A stretch of DNA of 64,000 bases, taken from the NCBI GenBank assembly GCA_000503195.1, contig AYSC01000005.1, positions 1 to 64,000 of the forward strand, given 5' to 3'. Made by a program: the position numbers and the translations under genes. Numbering within the stretch: position 1 is the stretch's first letter; each line of letters starts with the position of its first letter. The notes beneath the pieces are model-generated. The model worked only from the letters and a program-made list of their open reading frames with translations. It searched no databases and was not told the origin of the DNA. This DNA comes from Blastomonas sp. CACIA14H2. GTDB lineage: Bacteria > Pseudomonadota > Alphaproteobacteria > Sphingomonadales > Sphingomonadaceae. Positions 1 to 10,446 of the stretch are shown here, one piece after another.

Positions 1-890
1 TTGATCAGGAAATTGGTGTGCTTCTCGCTGACCTGCACGCCGCCGAGCATCAGGCCGCGACAGCCCGCCGCATCGACCAGCGCCCAGGCCTTGTGGCCAT
101 CGGGGTTCTTGAAGGTCGACCCGCCGGTCTTGCTGCGCAGCGGCTGGCTCGCCTCGCGCGAGGCGGCGATGCGGTCCATCTCGGCCTGGATCGCCTGCGG
201 TTCGGCGGGGTGGCCACGAAAAGTGGCGGCGATGACAATCGCGCCTTCGGGCAGCTCGGAATGGCGATAGGTGTAATGCAGGTCGGCCAGCGGCAGCGTC
301 CGGCGCGTGCCATCGCGCAGCACGACCTCGCAATCGATGAGAATATCCTTGACCTCGCGGCCATAGGCCCCGCCGTTCATCCGCACGAACCCGCCGACGG
401 TGCCGGGGATCGAGCGCAGGAATTCGAGGCCACCGATGCCTGCGTCGCGCGCAGTCGAGGAGACGAGAATGCCCGAGGCCCCTGCCCCGCAGGCGAGCGT
501 CACGTCATCGATCCGCTCGACCCTGGCAAAGGCCTTGCCCAGCCGCACCACGACGCCGGGAACGCCCCCATCGCGCACGATCAGATTGGAGCCCAGTCCC
601 AGCGCCATCACGGGAACCGAGGGGTCGAGATCGCTCAGGAACTGCACCAGATCATCGGCATCCTTCGGCTCGAACAGCCATTGCGCCGCGCCGCCCGTTT
701 TGAACCAGACGAGCGGTGCGAGAGGGGCATTGGGTGTCAGCTTGCCCCGAACACCTTCCCCCATTGCATGGTCGCCAGACACACCCACACCCGTTTGTCC
801 CGAGCGCAGTCGAGGGACCTGACGCAACCCATCGGGATTACGTCCCTCGACTTCGCTCGGGACAAACGGAGGGGTAACAGGTGTGATCAT
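1..890 (-). CDS. murB: UDP-N-acetylenolpyruvoylglucosamine reductase MurB (3' end outside window)
   Basis: MurB reduces UDP-GlcNAc-enolpyruvate to UDP-MurNAc with NADPH and FAD, in the cytoplasm. The reading frame is open to the window edge. It shows the FAD-binding motif GLGSNLIVRDGG, then SIPGTVGGFVRMNGGAYG, a KTGGSTFKNPDG segment and the late motif VSEKHTNFLI. The C-terminal part is cut off by the window. Start choice is uncertain. An ATG at 890-888 overlaps the stop of the upstream 64-aa gene as ATGA, like most joints in this cluster. That start adds about 42 residues largely encoded by a palindromic repeat (791-869). An in-frame ATG at 764-762, just before the conserved GKLTPNAPLAPLVWFK region, would leave the repeat untranslated. 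I prefer the coupled start, but only moderately. Confidence 0.93.
   Translation of the reverse strand, partial: MITPVTPPFVPSEVEGRNPDGLRQVPRLRSGQTGVGVSGDHAMGEGVRGKLTPNAPLAPLVWFKTGGAAQWLFEPKDADDLVQFLSDLDPSVPVMALGLGSNLIVRDGGVPGVVVRLGKAFARVERIDDVTLACGAGASGILVSSTARDAGIGGLEFLRSIPGTVGGFVRMNGGAYGREVKDILIDCEVVLRDGTRRTLPLADLHYTYRHSELPEGAIVIAATFRGHPAEPQAIQAEMDRIAASREASQPLRSKTGGSTFKNPDGHKAWALVDAAGCRGLMLGGVQVSEKHTNFLI
791..869. repeat. Long palindromic repeat inside the murB 5' region
   Basis: Two 28-nt arms (791-818 and 842-869) are inverted copies of each other with a single mismatch, separated by 23 nt. The arm begins CCGTTTGTCCCGAGCG. The element lies within the reading frame that continues into MurB and contains no stop codon in that frame. 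It resembles the GTCCC(T)CGA...CGGGACAAACGG repeats I associate with sphingomonad intergenic regions. No second copy of this particular arm was seen in the window. Confidence 0.85.
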
Positions 891-1077
891 CTCACACCCC
901 AAATCGAAAGCCAGCCCTTGACCGCCTTCTGCTGGGCCGCCGCCGCGTCGCGCAGTGCCGACGCGCCGTCGACCGACTTCTGCCAGGCATCGATCATCTT
1001 CTGCCCCGCCTGCATCTGCTGGCGCTGCGTTTCGATCATCTGCTTCTGCAGGTCGATCATCCAGTCGAAGGGCGAGT

Positions 1078-1081
<4 letters not shown>
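887..1081 (-). CDS. Small conserved-looking 64-aa protein between murC and murB
   Basis: This 64-residue frame starts at an ATG overlapping the murC stop (ATGA) and ends in a TGA overlapping a potential murB ATG. A strong ribosome-binding site (GGAGG, 8 nt spacing) precedes the ATG. The protein is rich in Gln, Met and Ala and looks helical and amphipathic, with the segment [19 protein letters not shown] in the middle and no signal peptide or membrane segment. I do not recognise a family; the composition recalls small phasin-like or coiled-coil proteins. Its translational coupling on both sides argues that it is a real gene of the cell-wall operon, not a chance frame. Confidence 0.7.
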
Positions 1082-2486
<1,405 letters not shown>

Positions 2487-2490
<4 letters not shown>

Positions 2491-3677
2491 GCTTCCTGTC
2501 CTTCAGCGTCGCGGGCCAGAGCCTCGCCGCCCAGGGCCTGGCCCTTGGCGGCGGGGGCCACGCGAATGATATCTGCCAGCGGCGCGGCGCCGAAGCTCTC
2601 GACGAGATCGGCCAGATCGCGCACCGCATTGGGGTAACCGCATTTGTGCGCGGCGAGCGCCGCGTTCTCGAGCGCCTGCGGGTCGAGCGCCATTTTCTGG
2701 ATCTGCTTGGCCAGTTCCTTTGGCGTGAACGCCTCCTGCCGGATCGACCGAGCGCCGCCGGCCTTGACCATCTCGCGCGCGTTGGCGGTCTGGTGGTCGT
2801 CGGTAGCAATGGGCAGCGGCACCAGGATCGCCGGGCGTCCGGCCACGGTCAGCTCGGCAATGGTCGATGCGCCCGCACGGCCAATGAACAGGTGCGACCA
2901 GCCGAGCTTCTCGGGCAGGTCGTTCATATAGGTGGCGAGCTCTGCCGGAATGCCGTGCTCGGCATATTTGGCGCGCACGCCCTCGATATCCTCCTCGCGG
3001 CACTGCTGCACCACCTGCAGCCGGCGGCGCAGGTTGACCGGCAGCATCGCCAGGCCATCGGGCACCACGTCGGACAGCACCCGCGCGCCCTGGCTGCCGC
3101 CGGTGACGAGCACGCGGAACACGCCATCCTCGAGCAGCGGCGGATAATTCTCGCCGCGCAGCGACAGCACCTCGTCGCGCACCGGATTGCCGACCAGATG
3201 CACGCGCTCCTTGAGCTTCGGGTTCAGCCGGTCGACCTGCTTGTAGGCGGTGGCGATCGCGTTGACCCGGCCCGCCATGAAGCGGTTGACCCGGCCCAGC
3301 ACCGCATTCTGTTCGTGGATGATCGTGGGGATGCGCGCCTTCTGCGCCGCGAGCAGCGTCGGCAGCGCCGGATAGCCGCCGAAGCCGATCACCGCACTCG
3401 GCTGGAAATTCTCGAACAGGTTGAGCGCCATGGCGCGGCCCGCCCAGATGCCCCTGATGCCGCGGAGCCAACCGATCGGTCCGCCCGCGATGCGTCCGGG
3501 CGGCAGGATATGCACCTGGTCACCTTCGAAAATGCCCGGAATCTTCGCGCCGCGCTCGTCGGTCACCAGCGCGATATGGTGCCCGCGCTGCTGCAGCTCG
3601 CGCGCGAGCGCATAGGCCGGAATCAAGTGTCCGCCGGTGCCGCCTGCGGCGAGCACATAATGGCGCGAGATGGTCAT
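2487..3677 (-). CDS. murG: Lipid II synthase MurG (UDP-GlcNAc transferase)
   Basis: MurG is a peripheral inner-membrane GT28 glycosyltransferase that transfers GlcNAc to lipid I, giving lipid II. The 396-aa protein begins with the glycine-rich loop [16 protein letters not shown]. It contains the acceptor-site motif [13 protein letters not shown], the inter-domain GGSQGAR, and the donor-site segment [18 protein letters not shown]. The length is slightly above the roughly 360 aa family norm because of a C-terminal tail. The start lies 1 nt inside the ftsW stop region and the end overlaps murC by 4 nt. Confidence 0.97.
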
Positions 3678-4906
3678 CAGTTCTTCCAGTCAGATCCGAG
3701 CAGGCTGCGGTCCTCGAACGGGTTACGCCGGGTGAGCGACAGCAGCAAGCCCGCGCCGATGCCGAGCGCGATCATGGACGAACCGCCATAGCTGATGAAG
3801 GGCAGCGTCATGCCCTTGGACGGGAAAAGCTGCAGGTTCACCGCGATGTTGATGAACGCCTGCCCGCCGAGCTGCGCGGTCAGGCCCGTCACCGCCAGGA
3901 TGGTGAACAGGTCGCGCTCATCGAGCAGGCGCATGCAGATGCGCACGATGATCGCGAAATAGACCAGAGCGATCGCCGCGCAGGCGAGCAGCCCGAATTC
4001 CTCGCCGATCACCGAGAAGATATAGTCGGTATGCGCCTCGGGCAGGTTGAACTTGTGCACGCCCAGACCCGGACCGGTGCCGATCAGCCCACCACCGGTG
4101 AGCGTCTTGTGCGCGAACATCACATGGTCATATTCACCCGCGCCGAACAGCCAGCCGTTGATGCGCTGCGTCGCCACCGGATAGAAGAAATAGGCGAGCG
4201 TCATGCCGACCGCGCCCGCACCGACGCCGAGGCCGACCACCTGCATCGGCAGGCCCGCGAGCAGCATCAGCGTGAACCAGATGCCGATGAACATGATCGT
4301 CTGGCCCAAGTCGGGCTGGCGCATCAGCAGCACCGCGATGCACGCGGTGATCGCCGCCGAAAGCTTGAGCACCGGGAGGCTGGGGTCCTTGACGCGCAGC
4401 GAGATGATCCAGCCCATTGTCACCGCGTAAGCGGGCTTGAGGAATTCCGACGGCTGGATGCCGATGCCATAGCCGATCCAGCGCTTCGATCCGTTCACCG
4501 CATTGCCGAAGATCGGCACCAGCGCGAGCAGCACGAAGAAGATGCAGGCCATGATGATCGCCAGCCGCCGCGCCTCGCGCTTCGGCAGCATCGAGACCAC
4601 GAACATGAAGCCCAGGCTGACGATCACCCAGCCGAGCTGGCGGTAGAAGAAGTAGAGCGGGCTGAGCGTCTCGGTCGCGGTCGAAAGCCGGCGCGCGGTG
4701 GCGGGCGAGGCCGCCTGCACCGCGATCAGGCCGATCGCGATCAGCATCATGATCATCGCCAGGAGCACGCGATCGAGTTCCCAGAACCAGATCGCCAGCT
4801 GCGACCGGTCGCTGCGCCCCAGCCTGCGCCCGAGATTGCGCGGCAGCTTGTACGCGCGCTTGCCCGAAAGGCCGGCGGCGGGGGCGGTGGCAGCCAGATC
4901 ATTCAT
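3677..4906 (-). CDS. ftsW: SEDS-family peptidoglycan polymerase FtsW
   Basis: FtsW is the septal SEDS glycosyltransferase that works with FtsI (PBP3). From the chosen ATG (4906-4904, overlapping the murD stop as ATGA) the product is 409 aa with about ten hydrophobic segments, after a basic N-terminal tail of about 45 residues. SEDS landmarks are present: SRKWIGYG-type segment GSKRWIGYGIGIQPSEFLK, the loop PEAHTDYIFSVIGEEFG, and near the C-terminus PFISYGGSSMIALG. An upstream extension of the open frame overlaps murD and is not likely to be translated. Next to murG and murD, it forms the usual flippase/polymerase neighbourhood. Confidence 0.96.
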   Translation of the reverse strand: MNDLAATAPAAGLSGKRAYKLPRNLGRRLGRSDRSQLAIWFWELDRVLLAMIMMLIAIGLIAVQAASPATARRLSTATETLSPLYFFYRQLGWVIVSLGFMFVVSMLPKREARRLAIIMACIFFVLLALVPIFGNAVNGSKRWIGYGIGIQPSEFLKPAYAVTMGWIISLRVKDPSLPVLKLSAAITACIAVLLMRQPDLGQTIMFIGIWFTLMLLAGLPMQVVGLGVGAGAVGMTLAYFFYPVATQRINGWLFGAGEYDHVMFAHKTLTGGGLIGTGPGLGVHKFNLPEAHTDYIFSVIGEEFGLLACAAIALVYFAIIVRICMRLLDERDLFTILAVTGLTAQLGGQAFINIAVNLQLFPSKGMTLPFISYGGSSMIALGIGAGLLLSLTRRNPFEDRSLLGSDWKN

Positions 4907-6231
4907 CGCTTGGCATCCTCCTGCTGGGTCGCATCTTCGGCAATCAGCGCGTCGACGATCTTGCGGAAGCAATCGCCACGCGCTTCGAAATCGCGGAACT
5001 GGTCGAAAGAGGCGCAGGCGGGCGACAGCAGCACCACCTCGCCGGGCTTCGCATGGGCCATTGCGCTGCGCACCGCATTGGCGAGCAATTCCGCGCGTGT
5101 CACGGGCATCACCTTTTCGAGCTGATCCGCGAACACCGGCCCCGCCTCGCCGATGGTATAGGCGTGCACGACATGGTCGAAATGCGGCGCACATTCGTCG
5201 AGGCTGTCGCCCTTGGGCAGCCCGCCGACGATCCAGTGGATGCGCGGATAGGCACCGAGCGCGGGCGCGGTCGAGGCCGGATTGGTCGCCTTGCTGTCGT
5301 TGACATAGAGCACGCCGCGATGCTCGGCGGTGCGCTCCATGCGGTGCGGCAGGCTCGAATAGGTGGCGAGCGACGCACGGCTGCGGGTCTGATCGAGCCC
5401 GAGCGCATCGACAGTGGCCAGCGCGACCGCGACGTTCTGCGCATTGTGCGGACCCTGCAATGCGGGCCAGGCGCGCTGGTCGTCGCCCGAGATATCGGCA
5501 GCGTGCACCTCGACCGGGGCGGCCAGCGTTGCGGCGATCGTGCGGGTTGGCGCGTCATCGGTGGCGATCACCGCGACATGCGCGGGATCGTGCTGCATCG
5601 CGAACAGCCGCGCCTTGGCGGCGCAATAGTCGGCAAAACCTTCATAGCGATCGAGATGATCGGGCGTGATGTTGAGCAGCACCGCGACATCGCAGTCGAG
5701 GCTGAAGGTCAGGTCGATCTGATAGCTCGACAATTCGAGCACATAGATGCCGCCCTCCGGCAGCGGCGGCTGCGACAGGATCGGCAGGCCGATATTGCCG
5801 CCCATGATCGTCGGAACGCCCGCCTCGCGGATGATATGGTGGATCAGCGCGGTGGTGGTCGACTTGCCGTTGGTGCCGGTAATGCCCACCACGCGGTGCG
5901 GCGGCAGGCTTGCACGGGCGAGCGCGAACAGCTCGATATCGCCGATGATCGGAACGCCGGCGGCGCGGGCGCGGTCCGCAACCGGGTGACGGTTGAGCGG
6001 CACGCCCGGCGAGACGATCAGCCCGTCGAACCCGGCCAGGTCGATCTCCATCGGGTCGCCGATCCGCACCTCCGGGTGGTTCGACACCGCCGTCTCGCGC
6101 GCCTCGTCGCGGTTGTCCCACACGGTGCACCCCGCGCCCGAAGCCATCAGCGCGTCGAGCGTCGCCAGGCCCGAGCGCGCCAGCCCCAGGATGCAATAGC
6201 GTTTCGCGGCAAAGGCGGAGGAGGTGATCAC
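4903..6231 (-). CDS. murD: UDP-N-acetylmuramoylalanine--D-glutamate ligase MurD
   Basis: MurD adds D-glutamate to UDP-MurNAc-L-Ala using ATP. The 442-aa product has the family length. The N-terminal domain reads [17 protein letters not shown], the P-loop is [17 protein letters not shown] near residue 116, and the central motif is [13 protein letters not shown]. The C-terminal domain carries [15 protein letters not shown] and the closing [19 protein letters not shown], both typical of MurD. It overlaps mraY (4 nt) and ftsW (4 nt), so translation is probably coupled through the operon. Confidence 0.97.
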   Translation of the reverse strand: MITSSAFAAKRYCILGLARSGLATLDALMASGAGCTVWDNRDEARETAVSNHPEVRIGDPMEIDLAGFDGLIVSPGVPLNRHPVADRARAAGVPIIGDIELFALARASLPPHRVVGITGTNGKSTTTALIHHIIREAGVPTIMGGNIGLPILSQPPLPEGGIYVLELSSYQIDLTFSLDCDVAVLLNITPDHLDRYEGFADYCAAKARLFAMQHDPAHVAVIATDDAPTRTIAATLAAPVEVHAADISGDDQRAWPALQGPHNAQNVAVALATVDALGLDQTRSRASLATYSSLPHRMERTAEHRGVLYVNDSKATNPASTAPALGAYPRIHWIVGGLPKGDSLDECAPHFDHVVHAYTIGEAGPVFADQLEKVMPVTRAELLANAVRSAMAHAKPGEVVLLSPACASFDQFRDFEARGDCFRKIVDALIAEDATQQEDAKR

Positions 6232-7298
6232 CGGATCTTCAGCGTCGCAAGACCGGCCAGCGCGAGCACCAGCGAAATGATCCAGAAGCGCACGACCACG
6301 GTCGATTCGGCCCAGCCCAGCTGCTCGAAATGGTGGTGGATCGGCGCCATGCGGAACACGCGCTTGCCGGTGCGCTTGAAGAAAAACACCTGGATGATCA
6401 CCGACATCGCCTCGACCACGAACAGGCCGCCGACAATGCCGAGAACGATTTCATGGTGCGCAGCCACCGCGATGGCCCCGAGCGCGCCGCCCAGCGCGAG
6501 CGAACCGGTATCGCCCATGAATACCGCCGCCGGCGGGGCGTTGAACCAGAGGAAGGCGAGGCAGGCACCGATGATGCAGCCGCAATAGATCGCAAGGTCC
6601 CCCGCACCCGGAACGTGCGGAATGCCGAGATAGGCGGCGAACTTGGCATTGCCGACCATGTACACGATCAGCAGGAAGGTGAGGCTGGCGATGATCACCG
6701 GAAAGGTCGCGAGACCATCGAGTCCGTCGGTGAGGTTCACCGCATTGCCGAAGGCGACGATAGTGAAGGCGGCGAACGGAATGTAGAACAGCCCCAGGTC
6801 GAACGGCGGATAATTGATGAACGGCACGTAGAGCAACGTACCGGTCTCGCCCAGGATCACCCAGCTGGCGACGCCGGCGATCAGGAATTCGCCCATCAGC
6901 CGTACCTTGCCCGACACGCCCTTGTGGCTCGCCTTGCGCACCTTGTCGAAATCGTCGAGGAACCCGATCAGCCCGAAGCCGAGCGTGACGCACAGGCACG
7001 CCCAGACGAAGACGTTGGTCAGATCCATCCACAGCAGCACCGAAATGGTGAGCGAGATGAGGATCATCAGCCCGCCCATGGTCGGCGTGCCGCGCTTGGC
7101 GAGATGCGTCTGCGGGCCGTCGAGGCGGATCGGCTGGCCCTTGCCCTGGCGCATGCGCAGCATCAGGATGAACCGGGGGCCGATGACCAGCCCGATGAGC
7201 AGCGCGGTGACGATCGCCGCGCCCGAGCGGAAGCTCAGATAGCGGATGAGGTTCAGCGGCCCTTCAAAGTCCAGATATTGCGCCAGCAGATACAGCAT
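6228..7298 (-). CDS. mraY: Phospho-N-acetylmuramoyl-pentapeptide transferase MraY
   Basis: MraY is a polytopic inner-membrane enzyme that joins UDP-MurNAc-pentapeptide to undecaprenyl phosphate, giving lipid I. The 356-aa protein starts [16 protein letters not shown], the normal N-terminus for the family, at an ATG sharing one base with the murF stop (TGATG). It shows about ten membrane segments and the signature motifs [39 protein letters not shown] and [12 protein letters not shown] longer open frame upstream lies inside murF and is discounted. Confidence 0.97.
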   Translation of the reverse strand: MLYLLAQYLDFEGPLNLIRYLSFRSGAAIVTALLIGLVIGPRFILMLRMRQGKGQPIRLDGPQTHLAKRGTPTMGGLMILISLTISVLLWMDLTNVFVWACLCVTLGFGLIGFLDDFDKVRKASHKGVSGKVRLMGEFLIAGVASWVILGETGTLLYVPFINYPPFDLGLFYIPFAAFTIVAFGNAVNLTDGLDGLATFPVIIASLTFLLIVYMVGNAKFAAYLGIPHVPGAGDLAIYCGCIIGACLAFLWFNAPPAAVFMGDTGSLALGGALGAIAVAAHHEIVLGIVGGLFVVEAMSVIIQVFFFKRTGKRVFRMAPIHHHFEQLGWAESTVVVRFWIISLVLALAGLATLKIR

Positions 7299-8716
7299 CA
7301 AACCCCCTCCCGCGCCACGGCGGATGCAGCTGGCGATGTTGCCAGCGCGCGCACCAGTGCGGACAATCCCACGGAATTGGACCCCTTGACGAGCAGAGCA
7401 TCGCCATCGCCCAAAATGGCCAGCAGCGCAGGCAGCGCCGCGTCGGCGGCGGGCACATGCGCGATTGTGCCCTGCCACTCAAGCGAATTGGCGAGCGCAT
7501 CGGCCAAGGGTGCCATTTCATCGCCGACCAGAATGACATGATCGACCTTTGCCGCCATCACCGGCGCAGCGAGGCCCGCATGATAGCCGTCCGAGGTCTC
7601 GCCGAGCTCCTTCATCGCACCGAGTACGGCGATGCGGCGCCTGGCCTGTTCCTGGCCCAGCAGCGCCAGCGTCGCTGCCATCGAGGCGGGGTTGGCATTA
7701 TAGGCTTCGTCGATCAGCAGCGCGCTGCCGCCATCGCCCGTCGCGACCTGCACGCGCTCGCCGCGGCCCGACATGCCGGGAAGATCGGCCAGCGCAAGTC
7801 CCGCCACCGCAAGGTCACCGCCCGCGGCATCGACTGCGGTCATCACCACGAGCGCGTTCATCACCCAATGCTCGCCGGGCGCCGAGACGCGAAAGCACAG
7901 CCGCGCCTCGCCGATCTCGGCGGTGATCAGCGATCCGCCCTCGGGCGCGCGGATAGCATCGATCAGCCGGGTTTCGCTGTCTGGCTGGCTGCCGAAGCGG
8001 CGGATAGTGTGCGCGCATGTCTGTGCGGCGGCATAGAGGCGCGGATAATGGCGGTTGTTGTGCGGCACGATCGCGGTGCCGCCGGGCTCGAGACCCTGGA
8101 AGATCTCCGCCTTGGCATCGGCAATGCCTTCCTCGCCATTGCTGAAATTGCCGATATGCGCAGGCGCGATCGTGGTGATCATCGCGATATGCGGGCGGAC
8201 GATGCGGGTCAGTTCGGCAAGCTCGCCCGCATGGTTCATGCCCATCTCGAACACGCCGAACCTGGCGTCGCGCGGCATGCGGGCCAGGCTCAAGGGCACG
8301 CCGACATGGTTGTTGTAGCTCTTGACCGAACGGTGCACCGCGCCCGGCACCATCCGGTCGAGTGCGTGGAACAGCGCCTCCTTGGTGCTGGTCTTGCCCG
8401 CCGAACCGGTGACGCCGAAAATCGTCGCGCTGGTCCGCGCACGCGCGGCATGGCCGAGCGCGGTGAGCGCGGCGGCGCTGTCAGCGACCAGCACGTGCGG
8501 GTGATCGATCGGCTGCTCGCAGATCACGCCTGCCGCGCCTGCCGCCATCGCGCGGTCGATAAACAGATGCCCGTCGGTCGCCTCGCCGCGCATGGCGATG
8601 AACAGGTCGCCGGGCTGGATCTCGCGCGAGTCGAACGCGACGCCGGTGACGGCGAACTCCGCCGAGGCGGTGCCGCCGGTGGCTTCCGCAAGCTCGGATG
8701 CGGTCCAGAGGCTCAT
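7298..8716 (-). CDS. murF: UDP-N-acetylmuramoyl-tripeptide--D-Ala-D-Ala ligase MurF
   Basis: MurF ligates D-Ala-D-Ala to the UDP-MurNAc tripeptide, completing the pentapeptide. From [15 protein letters not shown] the protein is 472 aa, a usual MurF length. It has the P-loop [19 protein letters not shown] near residue 107. The motifs [20 protein letters not shown] and [17 protein letters not shown] follow later, and the end is the family-typical [15 protein letters not shown]. The ATG is immediately preceded by a purine-rich ribosome-binding site (GGGGAGAGGAGAA) that belongs to the edge of a palindromic repeat filling the murE-murF gap. An open extension upstream is repeat-derived and probably untranslated. 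Confidence 0.96.
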   Translation of the reverse strand: MSLWTASELAEATGGTASAEFAVTGVAFDSREIQPGDLFIAMRGEATDGHLFIDRAMAAGAAGVICEQPIDHPHVLVADSAAALTALGHAARARTSATIFGVTGSAGKTSTKEALFHALDRMVPGAVHRSVKSYNNHVGVPLSLARMPRDARFGVFEMGMNHAGELAELTRIVRPHIAMITTIAPAHIGNFSNGEEGIADAKAEIFQGLEPGGTAIVPHNNRHYPRLYAAAQTCAHTIRRFGSQPDSETRLIDAIRAPEGGSLITAEIGEARLCFRVSAPGEHWVMNALVVMTAVDAAGGDLAVAGLALADLPGMSGRGERVQVATGDGGSALLIDEAYNANPASMAATLALLGQEQARRRIAVLGAMKELGETSDGYHAGLAAPVMAAKVDHVILVGDEMAPLADALANSLEWQGTIAHVPAADAALPALLAILGDGDALLVKGSNSVGLSALVRALATSPAASAVAREGV

Positions 8717-8905
8717 TTCTCCTCTCCCCTTGCGGGAGAGGACAGACTTGGCCTGGCAGCTTGCTGCCTGGCAAGTCTTGGAGAGGGGGCAGCGGCCTCG
8801 TGGCAAGTCTGGCGCGATCTCGCCCCCACCCTCACCCAGCTTCGACTAGGCAGCAGAGCTGCCAAGTCTGCGCAGCCCTCTCCCGTCAAGGGAGAGGGGT
8901 TGGGC
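8717..8905. repeat. Composite palindromic repeat between murE and murF
   Basis: The only large gap inside the Mur ligase block is filled by nested inverted repeats. A CTCTCCC...GGGAGAGG hairpin sits at the murF side, a GACTTGGC...GCCAAGTC-type arm pair lies in the middle, and a second CCTCTCCCGTCAAGGGAGAGG hairpin is at 8877-8898. The stretch about 8826-8901 matches the repeats at 52281-52349 and, in inverted orientation, 45690-45757: CACCCTCACC, GACTAGGC, GCCAAGTCT, then the CTCTCCC hairpin. The murF-side edge doubles as the murF ribosome-binding site. Confidence 0.8.
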
Positions 8906-8921
8906 ATGGCGGTGGCGACGC

Positions 8922-10349
8922 TCACGCCGCGCACTCCCGCGCGACCTGGACGTCGTCGAACGGCAGGACGCGGTCGCCGACGATCTGGCCCTGTTCGTGG
9001 CCCTTGCCTGCGAGCAGCACGATATCGTCCTTGCCCGCCATGGCGATGGCAGCGGCGATCGCCTCGCGCCGCCCGCCGATCTCGGTCGCACCGGGCGCGG
9101 CGGCCATGATCGCGGCGCGGATGCTCGCCGGGTCTTCGGAGCGCGGATTATCGTCGGTGACGATCACGACATCGGACAGGTCGGCCGCCGCCTTGCCCAT
9201 TTCGGGGCGCTTGCCGGTATCGCGGTCGCCGCCCGCGCCGAATAGCGTGATCAGCCTGCCCGAGACATGCGGGCGCAGCGCGGAAATCGCGGCGACCAGC
9301 CCGTCGGGCGTGTGCGCATAATCGACATAAACCGGCGCGCCCTCGCGGGTGATGACCGCGCGCTCGAGCCGTCCGCGCACCGGCTGCAGCCGCGCCATAT
9401 GGTCGAACACCTGCGCCGGGGCCCCGCCCGCCGCGATGACGATCCCTGCGGACACCAGCGCATTGGCGGCCTGATAGGCACCGATCAGCGGGAGATTGAC
9501 CTTTACCTGCTTGCCCCCATGCTCGAGCACGAGCTGCTGGCCGAGCTGGGTCGGCGTGCGACTGATCAGCCGGATCGCCTCGCCCCCCTCGCCCACCGTC
9601 ATCAGGTTGAGCCCGCGCGCCTTGACGCGATCGATCACCCGGGCCGACCATTCGTCATCGGCCCCGACGACGAAATGGCCATCATGGGCAACGACCTCGT
9701 CGACCAGCCGCATCTTGGCCTCGAAATAGGCCTCCATCGTGCCGTGATAGTCGAGATGGTCGCGGCTGAGATTGGTGAACGCCCCGACCTGCACCGGCAA
9801 CCCCTCGGTGCGGAACTGCGACAGGCCGTGGCTCGATGCCTCGAAGATCGCATGCGTCACGCCCTCGCGCGCCAGGCCGGACATGTTGCCCAGGAAGGTC
9901 ACGATGTCGGGCGTGGTGAGCCCGGTCGACGCCTGATCGACCGAGGTGGTGACGCCCAGCGTGCCGATCGAGGCGGCATTGTGCCCCGCCATGCGCCAGA
10001 GCTGGCGAGTCATCTCGGCGGTCGAGGTCTTGCCGTTGGTGCCGGTGACCGCCGCGACATGCGCGGGAACAGGAGTGAAGAAGCGCGCGGCAATCTGCGC
10101 AAAGGCGCGGCGCGGGTTGGCATCGGCGATATGCACCGCGCCCTCGACCTTGGCCTCGGGCGCAGCGACGATGGCGATGGCGCCTGCGGCGATGGCATCG
10201 GCGATGAAATCCTCGCCGTTGAAGCGGGCACCGGCAAAGGCTCCGAAGACGGTGCCGGGCGCAACCTTGCGGTGATCGATGGCAAATCCGGTTACCGTCC
10301 GCGCAGCATCGTCGCCGGACAGGCCCGAAGCCAGTTCACCCAATTTCAT
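8922..10349 (-). CDS. murE: UDP-MurNAc-L-Ala-D-Glu--2,6-diaminopimelate ligase MurE
   Basis: MurE adds the third stem-peptide residue. The 475-aa product starts MKLGELASGLSGDD with AAGGGA as ribosome-binding site. It has the P-loop AVTGTNGKTSTAEMTRQL near residue 107, NLSRDHLDYHGTMEAYFEAK in the middle, and VYVDYAHTPDGLVAAISAL. The motif DDNPRSEDP late in the protein contains DNPR, the signature that specifies meso-diaminopimelate rather than lysine, as expected for a Gram-negative cell wall. It is separated from ftsI by 97 nt and from murF by the repeat-filled gap, so it is less tightly coupled than its neighbours. Confidence 0.97.
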   Translation of the reverse strand: MKLGELASGLSGDDAARTVTGFAIDHRKVAPGTVFGAFAGARFNGEDFIADAIAAGAIAIVAAPEAKVEGAVHIADANPRRAFAQIAARFFTPVPAHVAAVTGTNGKTSTAEMTRQLWRMAGHNAASIGTLGVTTSVDQASTGLTTPDIVTFLGNMSGLAREGVTHAIFEASSHGLSQFRTEGLPVQVGAFTNLSRDHLDYHGTMEAYFEAKMRLVDEVVAHDGHFVVGADDEWSARVIDRVKARGLNLMTVGEGGEAIRLISRTPTQLGQQLVLEHGGKQVKVNLPLIGAYQAANALVSAGIVIAAGGAPAQVFDHMARLQPVRGRLERAVITREGAPVYVDYAHTPDGLVAAISALRPHVSGRLITLFGAGGDRDTGKRPEMGKAAADLSDVVIVTDDNPRSEDPASIRAAIMAAAPGATEIGGRREAIAAAIAMAGKDDIVLLAGKGHEQGQIVGDRVLPFDDVQVARECAA

Positions 10350-10446
10350 TGCACGTCCCTTTTGCCGACCCTGAAAATCCCCGCCTCCTCTATGTTTCGC
10401 CGCATCAGATGCAACCCCCTGCATCGCGGCGCCTGTGTATAATTGC

